Assembly: GCA_003458705.1 (NCBI GenBank)
Contig: QRVH01000028.1
Location: forward strand, 1-32,287
DNA: 32,287 nt
Origin: Eubacterium sp. AF22-9
Lineage (GTDB): Bacteria; Bacillota; Clostridia; Lachnospirales; Lachnospiraceae
Direction of reading: 5' to 3'
The stretch's first letter is position 1, and each line of letters opens with the position of its first letter. Positions 8,129 through 16,096 of the stretch are shown here, one piece after another. Under the pieces are notes generated by a model that saw nothing but the letters and a program-made list of their open reading frames with translations, was not told the origin of the DNA and searched no databases. The position numbers and the translations under genes are program-made.

Positions 8129-9205
8129 ATGAATATTAATATATATGATGTTTCTAAAAAAGCTGGTGTATCCATAGCAACAGTTTCAAGGGTTCTTAAC
8201 GGCAACACCAGGGATGTTTCTAAAAAAGCTGGTGTATCCATAGCAACAGTTTCAAGGGTTCTTAACGGCAACACCAGGGTTTCTGAAAAGACAAGAGACA
8301 AGGTTATTAATGCAATGAAAGAATTAGACTACACTCCTAATGTATTTGCAAGAGGATTAGGTCTTAATACTATGAAGACAATTGGCATTATGTGCATAGA
8401 TTCATCTGATATATACCTTGCCAACGCTGTTTATTACCTTGAACAGGAGCTTCGTAAATACAACTACGATTCTATTCTTTGCTGCACCGGTAAAGATTAC
8501 AATAATAAGAAGAATTATCTCGAACTTCTTTTAAGTAAAAGAGTTGACGGAATTATTCTTGCCGGTTCACAGTTTGTAGAAAATACCAGTGAACATAACA
8601 ACGACTACATTATTAATGCAGCTAAAGATGTTCCTATAGTTCTGGTCAACGGCTATCTGGACGCTGACAACATTTATTCAGTAATGTGCAATGATGAAGA
8701 AGCTGTATACAATGCAACAAAACTCTTGATAAATAATTCACATCGTAATATAGTTTATTTATATACGAGTACTTCATACAGTGGCATGAATAAGTACCGC
8801 GGCTATCTTAAAGCAATTAATGAAGCCGGTATTACTCTCCCGGATGAATTCCATCATCTGTGTGGCAAGAACATATCTCATGCCAGGGATTATCTTACAT
8901 ATCTATATGATAAAGGTATGAAGTTTGATGCCGTTATGACATCTGATGACTCTATCGCTGCCGGTGCTGTCAAGTTTGCACATACCCACGGAATCAGAAT
9001 TCCTGAGGATTTAGAGGTTATTGGATACAATAACTCTGTTCTTTCATTATGTACAGAACCTGAGCTTACCTCTATTGACAGTAAGGTTGAGGAACTATCC
9101 TCATGCGCGGTAAGCGTGCTTATGAAGGTTTTATCCGGTGAAGATGCTGATAATCACAGTATCATCGCCGCTGATATAATAAAACGCAACACAACAATAT
9201 TTTAA
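8129..9205 (+). CDS. LacI-family regulator of hexuronate genes, with duplicated HTH segment
   Basis: It is a LacI/GalR repressor probably controlling both arms of the uxa locus. The N-terminus is the LacI helix-turn-helix. The rest (from VFARGLGLNTMKTIGIMC) is a periplasmic-binding-protein-like effector domain, and DVPIVLVNGYLD and VIGYNNSVLSLCTEP are typical of the fold. An exact 66-bp tandem duplication (8147-8278) repeats 22 residues, DVSKKAG to NGNTR, in frame. That gives two recognition helices, and without it the protein would have about 336 residues, the usual LacI size. I prefer ATG 8129 because GAGG lies six bases before it; the in-frame ATG at 8117 is the alternative. uxaC follows after 21 bases. 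The effector is unknown; tagaturonate or galacturonate is a guess. Confidence 0.88.
   Translation: MNINIYDVSKKAGVSIATVSRVLNGNTRDVSKKAGVSIATVSRVLNGNTRVSEKTRDKVINAMKELDYTPNVFARGLGLNTMKTIGIMCIDSSDIYLANAVYYLEQELRKYNYDSILCCTGKDYNNKKNYLELLLSKRVDGIILAGSQFVENTSEHNNDYIINAAKDVPIVLVNGYLDADNIYSVMCNDEEAVYNATKLLINNSHRNIVYLYTSTSYSGMNKYRGYLKAINEAGITLPDEFHHLCGKNISHARDYLTYLYDKGMKFDAVMTSDDSIAAGAVKFAHTHGIRIPEDLEVIGYNNSVLSLCTEPELTSIDSKVEELSSCAVSVLMKVLSGEDADNHSIIAADIIKRNTTIF
8147..8278. repeat. Perfect 66-bp in-frame tandem duplication in the regulator gene
   Basis: Copies at 8147-8212 and 8213-8278 are identical. Each encodes 22 residues covering most of the helix-turn-helix, including the recognition helix IATVSRVLNG. 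Confidence 0.97.
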
Positions 9206-9226
9206 TTCACAGGAGGATTATGAATC

Positions 9227-10633
9227 ATGAAACAGTTCATGGACAAAGACTTTTTACTTTCAACTCCAACAGCTCAGCATTTATTCCACGATTATGCAGC
9301 TAAAATGCCAATTCTTGACTATCACTGCCATATCAACCCTAAGGAAATCGCTGAAGACAGAAAGTTCGAGAACATCACACAGGTATGGCTTGGTGGCGAT
9401 CATTACAAGTGGCGTCAGATGAGAACTAACGGTGTTGATGAGAAGTACATCACAGGTGATGCTTCTGACCGCGAGAAGTTCCAGAAATGGGCTGAGACTC
9501 TTGAGATGGCTATCGGTAACCCACTTTATCACTGGAGCCACCTTGAACTTCAGAGATACTTCGGATACAACGGTATTCTCAACGGCGATACAGCTGAGGA
9601 AGTATGGAATCTCTGTAATGCAAAGCTTCAGGAAGATTCTATGTCAGTTCGTAACCTTATCAAGCAGTCAAATGTTACATTAGTTTGTACAACAGATGAT
9701 CCTGTTGACTCACTTGAGTGGCATCAGGTTCTTAAGGATGATAAGACATTTGACGTACAGGTACTTCCTGCATGGAGACCTGACAAGGCTATGAACATCG
9801 AAAAGCCAGAATATCTTGATTACCTTGAGACATTATCTAATGTAAGCGGAATTAAAGTTAATTCATTTGCTTCATTAATAGATGCTCTTAGAAACCGTAT
9901 GGATTTCTTTGCTTCTATGGGATGCTCAGTATCAGATCACGCTCTTGAGTATGTAATGTACAAGCCATACACAGAAGAAGAAATCGAAGCAATCTTTGCT
10001 AAGAGATTTTCTGGTTCTGCTATCACTACAGAAGAGATGAACAAGTTCAAGACAGCATTCATGGTATCTGTAGGTAAAGAATACAACAAGCGTAACTGGG
10101 TAATGCAGTTACATTATGGTACAATCCGTGATAACAACAGACTTCGTTATGACCAGTTAGGACCAGATACAGGTTATGACTGCATCAATACATATGACTG
10201 CTCTGCTGAGATGGCTCAGTTCCTTAACGCACTTAATGCTACAGATGAGCTTCCTAAGACAATCATTTACTCACTTAACCCTTCAGTTAACGCTGCTATC
10301 GGAACAGTTATCGGATGCTTCCAGGATTCTAAGGCTGTTGGCAAGATTCAGCAGGGTTCAGCTTGGTGGTTCAATGATCATAAGGTTGGTATGACTAACC
10401 AGATGACAAGCCTTGCTAACTTAAGTCTTCTTGGTAACTTCATCGGAATGCTTACAGATTCAAGAAGCTTCCTCTCATACACAAGACATGAGTACTTCAG
10501 AAGAATCATGTGCGAGCTTATCGGTGGATGGGTAGAGAATGGTGAATATCCAGCAGATGAGAAGGCATTAAAGAAGATTGTTGAAGGTATCTCATACAAC
10601 AACGCTGTAAGATACTTTGGATTTGATCTTTAA
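9227..10633 (+). CDS. uxaC: Uronate isomerase (glucuronate/galacturonate)
   Basis: It converts D-galacturonate to D-tagaturonate (and D-glucuronate to fructuronate), the entry step of the pathway. The 468-residue protein matches UxaC throughout. The amidohydrolase-like metal motif YHCHINPKEIAEDRKF begins near residue 32. The family blocks WLGGDHYKWRQMR, CTTDDPVDSLEWH and the late WWFNDHKVGM are all present. AGGAGG precedes the ATG by ten bases. It follows the regulator gene after 21 bases and probably shares its promoter and operator, so regulator and isomerase rise together. A strong hairpin terminator follows at 10651. Codon use is that of a well-expressed gene. Confidence 0.96.
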   Translation: MKQFMDKDFLLSTPTAQHLFHDYAAKMPILDYHCHINPKEIAEDRKFENITQVWLGGDHYKWRQMRTNGVDEKYITGDASDREKFQKWAETLEMAIGNPLYHWSHLELQRYFGYNGILNGDTAEEVWNLCNAKLQEDSMSVRNLIKQSNVTLVCTTDDPVDSLEWHQVLKDDKTFDVQVLPAWRPDKAMNIEKPEYLDYLETLSNVSGIKVNSFASLIDALRNRMDFFASMGCSVSDHALEYVMYKPYTEEEIEAIFAKRFSGSAITTEEMNKFKTAFMVSVGKEYNKRNWVMQLHYGTIRDNNRLRYDQLGPDTGYDCINTYDCSAEMAQFLNALNATDELPKTIIYSLNPSVNAAIGTVIGCFQDSKAVGKIQQGSAWWFNDHKVGMTNQMTSLANLSLLGNFIGMLTDSRSFLSYTRHEYFRRIMCELIGGWVENGEYPADEKALKKIVEGISYNNAVRYFGFDL

Positions 10634-10650
10634 TTAATACCCGAACAGAT

Positions 10651-10688
10651 AAAAGCCGCTGCCACAATATTTGTGGTAACGGCTTTTT
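10651..10688 (+). terminator. Bidirectional terminator between uxaC and the yvyF-like gene
   Basis: The outer stem AAAAGCCG / CGGCTTTT and inner stem CCACAA / TTGTGG form one hairpin with A and T tracts on both sides. It serves uxaC from the left and the convergent gene ending at 10702 from the right. Confidence 0.85.
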
Positions 10689-10701
10689 ATTATATCTCTT
10701 A

Positions 10702-11217
10702 TTACTTTTTATTCCTTGTCTTTTCCATCACATCCAGTGTATGCATTTTGCCTGATGCATCTCTCTTATGTTTCGGTACTTCTCCCGCCTCAGAATTAAA
10801 TACCCCGACATTCTGTCCCTTATTATGCTTTGCTGCACATGCAGGACAATATCTTCCATATCTGATATCTGCCCCACAGTCCTCACACTTTATATAACTG
10901 TCTGAACCATCAGGAATCTCAATTCTGCCTTCTCTTAAATACTTATTAATAATTGATACCGGCACGCCTGTTCCAATTGATATATTAGACGCATTTGAAG
11001 GACCATGTTCTTCAATATACTTTCTTACCTTACCAAATGAAGTAAGCTCCTCCTGACCACAATGATCACATTTAAATACCTCACCAAATGCATATCTCAT
11101 AAGTTCTCCACACTTAGGACATATCTTCGCACGCTCATACTTAATCATTGTTTCTATATGCCTTTTTTCTTTTTTCATTTTTTCTCTTTGTTCTATTTCT
11201 CTTAATGATGATTCCAT
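10702..11217 (-). CDS. YvyF-like flagellar-region protein with two zinc ribbons
   Basis: The 171-residue protein has a charged helical N-terminus and a first zinc ribbon CPKCG/CDHCG (Cys 33, 36, 50, 53). A helical winged-helix-like segment (about 62-100, VRKYIEEHGP then INKYLREGRIEI) follows, then a second ribbon CEDC/CPAC (Cys 111, 114, 124, 127) and a basic tail. This order of ribbon, MerR-like helix-turn-helix and ribbon is that of the Bacillus YvyF / flagellar operon protein family. Function is poorly defined in that family. The start lies one base after the stop of the PilZ-domain gene, so the two form an operon, which supports a link to motility. Assignment to YvyF itself is moderate. 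Confidence 0.72.
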   Translation of the reverse strand: MESSLREIEQREKMKKEKRHIETMIKYERAKICPKCGELMRYAFGEVFKCDHCGQEELTSFGKVRKYIEEHGPSNASNISIGTGVPVSIINKYLREGRIEIPDGSDSYIKCEDCGADIRYGRYCPACAAKHNKGQNVGVFNSEAGEVPKHKRDASGKMHTLDVMEKTRNKK

Positions 11218-11218
11218 A

Positions 11219-12063
11219 TTAAACCTTCTTTCCGCTCACTGCTTCTCTGAATATATCTCTTCTCTCCGTCTTTCCAACCCGGTTAATTGCTCTGTCTTTA
11301 TATGTTCCGTCATTCTTAATTGACTTGCTCTTATAATTTTTGTCATCCTCTTCGGGCTGCTCTTTGTTATCAGTTCTTTCAGGCTCTTTTAATGCTTTCT
11401 CAAGCATTTCTTTGTTTTTAAATGCTGAATTATCTCTGTTCATAGAAAGCATCTGACGTTGCTTCTGGTTTATATACTGTTCAAGTTGTGAATTATTAAC
11501 ACTGAGCTGACAGCCATAAAGAACCTTAGTTTCATTAATAATTACTTTTCTTACAATTATTCCCATAAGACTATAATTTTTGTTAAAATCATTAAAGACC
11601 AGTCTTACCGGCATATTAATAACATTTTCCATGTCTTCGGAACTGACAAATGAAAAGCCATTCTCACTGACATCCTTAACTATAACATCAACTGCCTTCC
11701 TATTAATTCCAAGCTGTGCAACTCCTGAAATTCCAACAAAAAGTCTGAATGCTCCCCTTCTGTTAATTTCAAAACCTTCCCCACTTGCTGTTATTTTATA
11801 AAAGCTTCCAGACTTTTCATGCACACATGCAACGCCAACACCCTTCCACACCATTGGAGACTTATTTTCTCTTATCATTACTATATTAATAGCTACACTC
11901 TCTGATGAATTAAAAGTTAAAACTTTACCGTTGATTCTTATAGGTCTATAAATATGCTGTTATTTCCCTGACTGACAACTTTAGAAGGAAATTCAAACTT
12001 CTGCCCTTTAATACTTAATTCTATAATTATTTTATTATCAGCTGGCATCTCCTGTAAAAGCAT
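11219..12063 (-). CDS. YcgR-like PilZ-domain c-di-GMP effector (apparent frameshift)
   Basis: PilZ proteins bind cyclic di-GMP and tune flagella or surface traits. The PilZ signature is clear: NRRGAFR about 60 residues before the end of the N-terminal flank, then DVSENG. I place the start at ATG 12063, with GGAG seven bases upstream, encoding MLLQEMPADNK as an N-terminal YcgR-type domain. That frame hits a stop after SIFIDL. One added base near 11944 restores continuity as IFI, one acidic residue, then PIRINGKVLTFNSS, which leads into the downstream frame. Read literally, only the part from ATG 11878 would be translated. The tail is charged and low in complexity. It is in an operon with the yvyF-like gene. 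Family call is solid; the break is probably a sequence error. Confidence 0.78.
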
Positions 12064-12118
12064 AGTTTTTCTCCATTACACGCAATTAATAAAATAATAA
12101 TAGCACATTTACAGCAAT

Positions 12119-12160
12119 AAAAAAAGACTCTCATGCTAAACTTGCATGAGAATCTTTTTT
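12119..12160 (-). terminator. Terminator after the HIT-yebC operon
   Basis: The hairpin pairs 12125-12136 with 12144-12155. One position is G-U in minus-strand RNA but mismatched in plus-strand RNA. A and T tracts of at least six flank it on both sides, so it follows yebC directly. Confidence 0.85.
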
Positions 12161-12168
12161 ATGATTAA

Positions 12169-12912
12169 TTATTCTTCATCTTCTTCTGGTTCATTCCAGT
12201 TATAATATACATTCTGAACATCATCATCTTCATCTAAGAGTCCTAAGATTCTGTTCATCTTCTTAATATCATCCTCAGATGTAAGGTCTACAGTTGTCTG
12301 TGGAATCATAGTAACCTCTGCTGAAGCAAATGTTACTCCGGCATCAGCTAATGCCTGATTAACAGCATCAAACTCCTCTGGTGAAGTAAGGATTTCATAA
12401 CAATCCTCTTCTTCATTGAAATCATCTGCACCAGCATCAAGAGCTAACATCATAAGCTCATCAGCATCTCCGGTATATTCTTCCTTGTCTACAATCATCT
12501 GTCCCTTGTTATCAAACATGAATGATACACAGCCTGGAGTACCAACATTACCGCCACCCTTAGTAAATGCACTACGAATATTAGAAGCTGCTCTGTTTCT
12601 GTTATCAGTAAGAGCCTCTACGATAATAGCTGTTCCGTTAGGACCATATCCTTCATATGTAACTGATTCGTAGTTAGACATATCATTACTTGCAGCCTTC
12701 TTAATAGCTCTGTCAATTGTATCATTAGGCATATTAGCTGCTTTACACTTAGCAACAACCTGTCTTAACTTACTGTTATTATTAACATCCGGACCGCCTT
12801 CTTTAACAGCTATCATAAGCTCCTTACCAAGTCTTGTAAAGATTTTACCCTTAGCTGCATCATTGGCTGCCTTCTTATGCGCGATATTCGCAAATTTTGA
12901 ATGTCCTGACAT
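12169..12912 (-). CDS. yebC: YebC/PmpR family protein
   Basis: YebC-family proteins were named as transcriptional regulators, and members have been linked to translation of difficult sequences. The 247-residue protein is typical throughout. It begins MSGHSKFANIAHKKAANDAAKGK, continues with IFTRLGKELMIAVKEGG and NMPNDTIDRAIKKA, and has the family block YEGYGPNGTAIIVEALTDN. It ends in an acidic tail. GAGG precedes the ATG at suitable distance. It follows the HIT gene after 22 bases and is closed by a hairpin terminator. This copy shows the family's usual HSKFANI variant rather than HSKWANI. Confidence 0.93.
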   Translation of the reverse strand: MSGHSKFANIAHKKAANDAAKGKIFTRLGKELMIAVKEGGPDVNNNSKLRQVVAKCKAANMPNDTIDRAIKKAASNDMSNYESVTYEGYGPNGTAIIVEALTDNRNRAASNIRSAFTKGGGNVGTPGCVSFMFDNKGQMIVDKEEYTGDADELMMLALDAGADDFNEEEDCYEILTSPEEFDAVNQALADAGVTFASAEVTMIPQTTVDLTSEDDIKKMNRILGLLDEDDDVQNVYYNWNEPEEDEE

Positions 12913-12934
12913 AAAAATACCTCATTTCAAATTA

Positions 12935-13354
12935 TTACAAATTAGCTTTAATCTTCTCAATCATCTCTGCATATTCAGCATCTGTAAGATACTTCTTATC
13001 TGGGTTCATAAGGAATACGCCACCCCATTCGAACTCGTCCTTATACTTAGGGCAGAGATGGAAATGAAGGTGATGACCTGTATCACCATATGCACCATAG
13101 TTAACCTTATCTGGGTGGAAAGCAGCCATGATAGCTCTTGCTACTCTTGCAACATCCTCAAAGTAAGCAGCTCTCTCTTCTGCAGTTAACTCGTTCATAT
13201 CACCAACATGCTTCTTATGTGCTACGATACATCTTCCAGGATGACTCTGCTCCTTGAACAGATATACCTTAGATGTCTCAAGCTCACATATCTTAATACC
13301 AAACTTAGCTACGAGGTCACCCTCTACACAATATGCACAATTCTGATCTACCAT
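12935..13354 (-). CDS. HIT-family nucleotide hydrolase/transferase
   Basis: HIT proteins hydrolyse nucleotide-phosphoramidate or dinucleotide substrates in the cytoplasm. The 139-residue protein carries the histidine triad HHLHFHLCP (His 95, 97 and 99, the last being the expected nucleophile region). An early CAYC (Cys 6, 9) may bind zinc with later His residues, as in many Hint-like members. The block LFKEQSHPGRCIVAHKKHV is typical of the fold. GAGG lies eight bases before the ATG. The gene is first of a pair with yebC. The exact substrate cannot be told from sequence. Confidence 0.88.
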   Translation of the reverse strand: MVDQNCAYCVEGDLVAKFGIKICELETSKVYLFKEQSHPGRCIVAHKKHVGDMNELTAEERAAYFEDVARVARAIMAAFHPDKVNYGAYGDTGHHLHFHLCPKYKDEFEWGGVFLMNPDKKYLTDAEYAEMIEKIKANL

Positions 13355-13401
13355 AATTATATCCTCTTTTCTATAACCAAATATAATTTAAATTCTACAT
13401 T

Positions 13402-13437
13402 ACCGAGTTCTGGCAGATACAATCTGTCAGAACTCGT
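13402..13437. other. Hairpin between pnp and the HIT gene
   Basis: CGAGTTCTGGCAGAT pairs with ATCTGTCAGAACTCG with one imperfect position. There is no U tract. It may be a transcript 3' end stabiliser of pnp or part of a weak terminator with the adjacent hairpin. Confidence 0.6.
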
Positions 13438-13439
13438 AT

Positions 13440-13467
13440 GTAATTGGCATGCTCTCATGCCAATTAC
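13440..13467 (-). terminator. Perfect hairpin overlapping the pnp stop codon
   Basis: A perfect 12-bp stem GTAATTGGCATG / CATGCCAATTAC with a 4-base loop includes the pnp TAA. It lacks a U tract, so it could be a weak terminator or an mRNA 3' end protector. Confidence 0.55.
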
Positions 13468-15547
13468 ATTGCGTCCTTAATTGAGAAGCTGATTCTTCCC
13501 ATCTTATCCTTACCCATACACTTGCACTTTACATGATCGCCAAGTGTAAGAACATCTTCAACATGGTTGATTCTCTCATTAGAAATCTTAGAAATGTGAA
13601 CCATTCCTTCCTTGCCAGGAGCAAACTCTACGAATGCACCGAAATCCTTAATGCTTACAACCTTACCTTCATATATCTTGCCTTCTTCGAAGTCTTCTAC
13701 AATAGTCTTGATATACTTCATAGCCTTATCCATTCCTGCCTGCTCAACACCACATACAGAAACGAATCCATCATCAGTAATATCAATCTTGACACCGCAC
13801 TCATCAATGATTGCGTTGATTGTCTTACCACGCTGTCCAACTACTTCGCCAATCTTAGCAGGGTCAATAGATGTCTGGATAATCTTAGGCGCATACTCAC
13901 CAACAGTCTTTCTAGGCTCAGCAATAGCAGGCTTCATACATGTATCCATGATGAAAATTCTTGCTTCTCTTGTTCTTCTTATAGCCTCTTCAACGATTGG
14001 TCTTGTAAGACCGTGAATCTTAATATCCATCTGGATAGCTGTAATACCTTCTGTTGTACCTGTTACCTTGAAATCCATATCTCCGAAGAAATCTTCAAGT
14101 CCCTGGATATCAGTAAGTACAATATAATCATCATCTGTCTCGCCTGTAACAAGACCACATGAAATACCGGCTACCATTCTCTTAATAGGAACACCTGCTG
14201 CCATAAGAGACATACAAGATGCACATGTTGAAGCCATTGATGTAGAACCATTAGATTCAAATGTCTCAGAAACGGCACGGATTGCATATGGAAACTCTTC
14301 CTCTGATGGAAGTACAGGAACAAGTGCCTTCTCAGCTAATGCTCCATGTCCGATTTCACGACGTCCTGGTCCTCTTGATGGCTTAGTCTCACCTACAGAG
14401 TATGAAGGGAAATTATAGTGATGTATGTATCTCTTAGTAGTTACATTCTCATCAAGACCATCAACCTTCTGTGCCTCTGATAAAGGTGCAAGAGTAACAA
14501 CATCACAGATCTGTGTCTGTCCTCTTGTAAACATTGCAGAACCATGAACTCTAGGAATAATATCAACCTCAGCTGCAAGTGGTCTGATCTGGTTAATAGC
14601 TCTTCCATCTGGTCTCTTGTGATCCTTTAAAATCATCTTACGTACAGTCTTCTTCTGGTACTGGTAAACAGCCTCACCAAGAACTGCAAGCCATTCCTCG
14701 TTATCTGCAAATGCTTCCTTCATCTTCTCAGTTACAGCATCAATATTCTTCTCTCTTGTCTGCTTGTCATCTGTGAATACAGCAACCTCCATCTCTTCTG
14801 GAGATACAACCTGCTTCATAGCCTCAAACATCTCTGCAGGAACAGCACAGCTACATAAGAATGCTTTTCCTTGCCAACCTCAGCAACAATCTTATCAATA
14901 AATGCAATGATTGTCTGGTTGATATCATGAGCCTTATATATAGCCTCAATCATCTTGTCTTCTGGAATCTCATTAGCTCCGGCTTCAATCATGATAACCT
15001 TCTGCTTAGTTGAAGCAACTGTAAGCTGAAGATCTCCATCCTGCCACTGTGCCTGAGATGGGTTAACGATGAATTCTCCATCAATCATACCAATCTGTGT
15101 TGTAGCACATGGACCGTCAAATGGAATATCTGAAATAGATGTAGCAATAGCAGAACCAATCATAGCAAGTAATTCTGGTCTGCAATTCTCATCAACTGAC
15201 ATAACCATGTTATTAAGAGTAACATCATTACGATAGTCCTTAGGGAATAATGGTCTCATAGGTCTGTCGATAACTCTTGATGTAAGGATAGCATTCTCAG
15301 ATGCCTTACCTTCTCTCTTGTTAAATCCACCAGGAATCTTTCCTGCGGCATACATCTTCTCTTCATATTCAACGCTTAATGGGAAGAAATCAATTCCTTC
15401 TCTTGGTTCTTTAGATGCTGTTGCTGTTGAAAGAACAACAGTATCACCATAATGCATTAACGCAGCACCGTTAGCCTGTGCACACACTCTGCCGATATCA
15501 ACTCTTAAAGTTCTTCCGGCGAGTTCCATTTCATACTGTTTAAACAT
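13464..15547 (-). CDS. pnp: Polyribonucleotide nucleotidyltransferase (PNPase), apparent frameshift
   Basis: PNPase degrades RNA 3' to 5' by phosphorolysis and acts in mRNA turnover. The corrected protein would have about 693 residues, the normal size. Two RNase PH-like domains are present (first with GGFNKREGK and RPLFP, second with RPDGRAINQIRPL and STSMASTCASC). A KH domain follows (IGEVVGQRGKTINAI), then a C-terminal S1 domain (GKVVSIKDFGAFVEF). I start it at ATG 15547 (MFKQYEMEL) because GGAAGGAG precedes it. The open frame upstream is only leader. Near 14852 the frame breaks after GKEKHSYV; one added base gives SCAVPAEMFEAMKQ and joins the two halves. rpsO lies upstream, as in many bacteria. 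A long leader hairpin suggests autoregulation. Confidence 0.9.
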
Positions 15548-15579
15548 ATGAACTCCTTCCATAAAAAATATATATTTAA

Positions 15580-15661
15580 CAGAAGGTCCGAAACAACTGA
15601 AAAACACACCATAAACTACCGCCATGATATACATTTCAGTGGTCTCGGGGTATCCCTTCTG
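15580..15661 (-). promoter_or_regulatory. Long leader hairpin upstream of pnp
   Basis: In minus-strand RNA three 7-bp helices stack: CAGAAGG/CCTTCTG, CCGAGAC/GTTTCGG (one G-U) and ACTGAAA/TTTCAGT. One side bulge and one mismatch interrupt them. The structure starts 33 bases before the pnp ATG. In E. coli a pnp leader stem-loop is cut by RNase III for autoregulation; the same role here is inference. Confidence 0.65.
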
Positions 15662-15677
15662 CCATTAACAACGCAAT

Positions 15678-15702
15678 AGGGCGGAGTTATACACTCCGCC
15701 CT
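15678..15702 (-). terminator. Perfect hairpin between rpsO and pnp
   Basis: AGGGCGGAGT and ACTCCGCCCT form a perfect 10-bp stem with a 5-base loop, 6 bases after the rpsO stop. The following sequence (ATTGCGTTGTT) is only weakly U-rich, so it may act as a partial terminator or rpsO mRNA end. Confidence 0.65.
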
Positions 15703-15708
15703 GATTAA

Positions 15709-15975
15709 TTACTTTCTTAAGCCTAAACGCTCAATAAGATTTCTGTAAGATTCAATATCTGTATCCTTAAGATATGCAAGTAAAGCTCTTCTCTTACCAA
15801 CCATCTTAAGAAGACCTCTTCTTGAGTGGTGATCCTTCTGGTTAACCTTAAGATGTTCTGTTAACTCAGCGATTCTTTCTGTTAAGATAGCTACCTGAAC
15901 TTCTGGAGAACCTGTGTCTCCTGGCTTTCTTCCATAAGTAGCAATGATTTCTGCTTTCTTTTCCTTAGATATCAT
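15709..15975 (-). CDS. rpsO: 30S ribosomal protein S15
   Basis: S15 binds 16S rRNA helices early in small-subunit assembly. The 88-residue protein is the standard length and contains the family blocks [32 protein letters not shown] and the ending GLRK. AGGAGG lies seven bases before the ATG. It has its own promoter inside the gap after ribF (-35 at 16084, -10 at 16061), with an ordered leader of about 80 bases. pnp follows, giving the conserved rpsO-pnp order. Confidence 0.97.
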   Translation of the reverse strand: MISKEKKAEIIATYGRKPGDTGSPEVQVAILTERIAELTEHLKVNQKDHHSRRGLLKMVGKRRALLAYLKDTDIESYRNLIERLGLRK

Positions 15976-16054
15976 GTCTAAATCCTCCTAAATATTAATC
16001 TCCTGCCACTAAGCTTCAGGTCGGAGTGTCCTACAGCTGGGTGACGGCTCATAC
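15976..16054 (-). promoter_or_regulatory. Possible S15 autoregulatory leader
   Basis: The predicted rpsO 5' leader contains GC-rich pairing segments (GCCGTCACCCAGCTG and, later, AAGCTTAGTGGC) upstream of the ribosome site. S15 represses its own mRNA in several bacteria through differing leader folds. A leader of that kind is plausible here, but I could not derive one convincing fold. Confidence 0.35.
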
Positions 16055-16060
16055 TTGATT

Positions 16061-16089
16061 ATTGTAACACAGGCATTAAACCTTTGCAA
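16061..16089 (-). promoter_or_regulatory. Sigma-A promoter of rpsO
   Basis: -35 TTGCAA (16084-16089) and -10 TACAAT (16061-16066) are spaced by 17 bases on the minus strand. It lies right after the ribF stop, so rpsO-pnp can be transcribed apart from the long upstream operon. Confidence 0.7.
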
Positions 16090-16096
16090 GTATTAA

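Noticed and set aside
8110-8301. Minus-strand open frame across the LacI duplication
   Set aside because: It is an antisense shadow of the 66-bp repeat; its own repeats simply mirror the helix-turn-helix coding DNA.
14848-14856. Programmed ribosomal frameshift in pnp
   Set aside because: No slippery heptamer or downstream pseudoknot is visible, and three other genes show the same kind of single-base loss.
15548-15634. N-terminal extension of PNPase starting at 15634
   Set aside because: It lacks a ribosome site, does not match the PNPase N-terminus, and overlaps the leader hairpin; ATG 15547 has GGAAGGAG.
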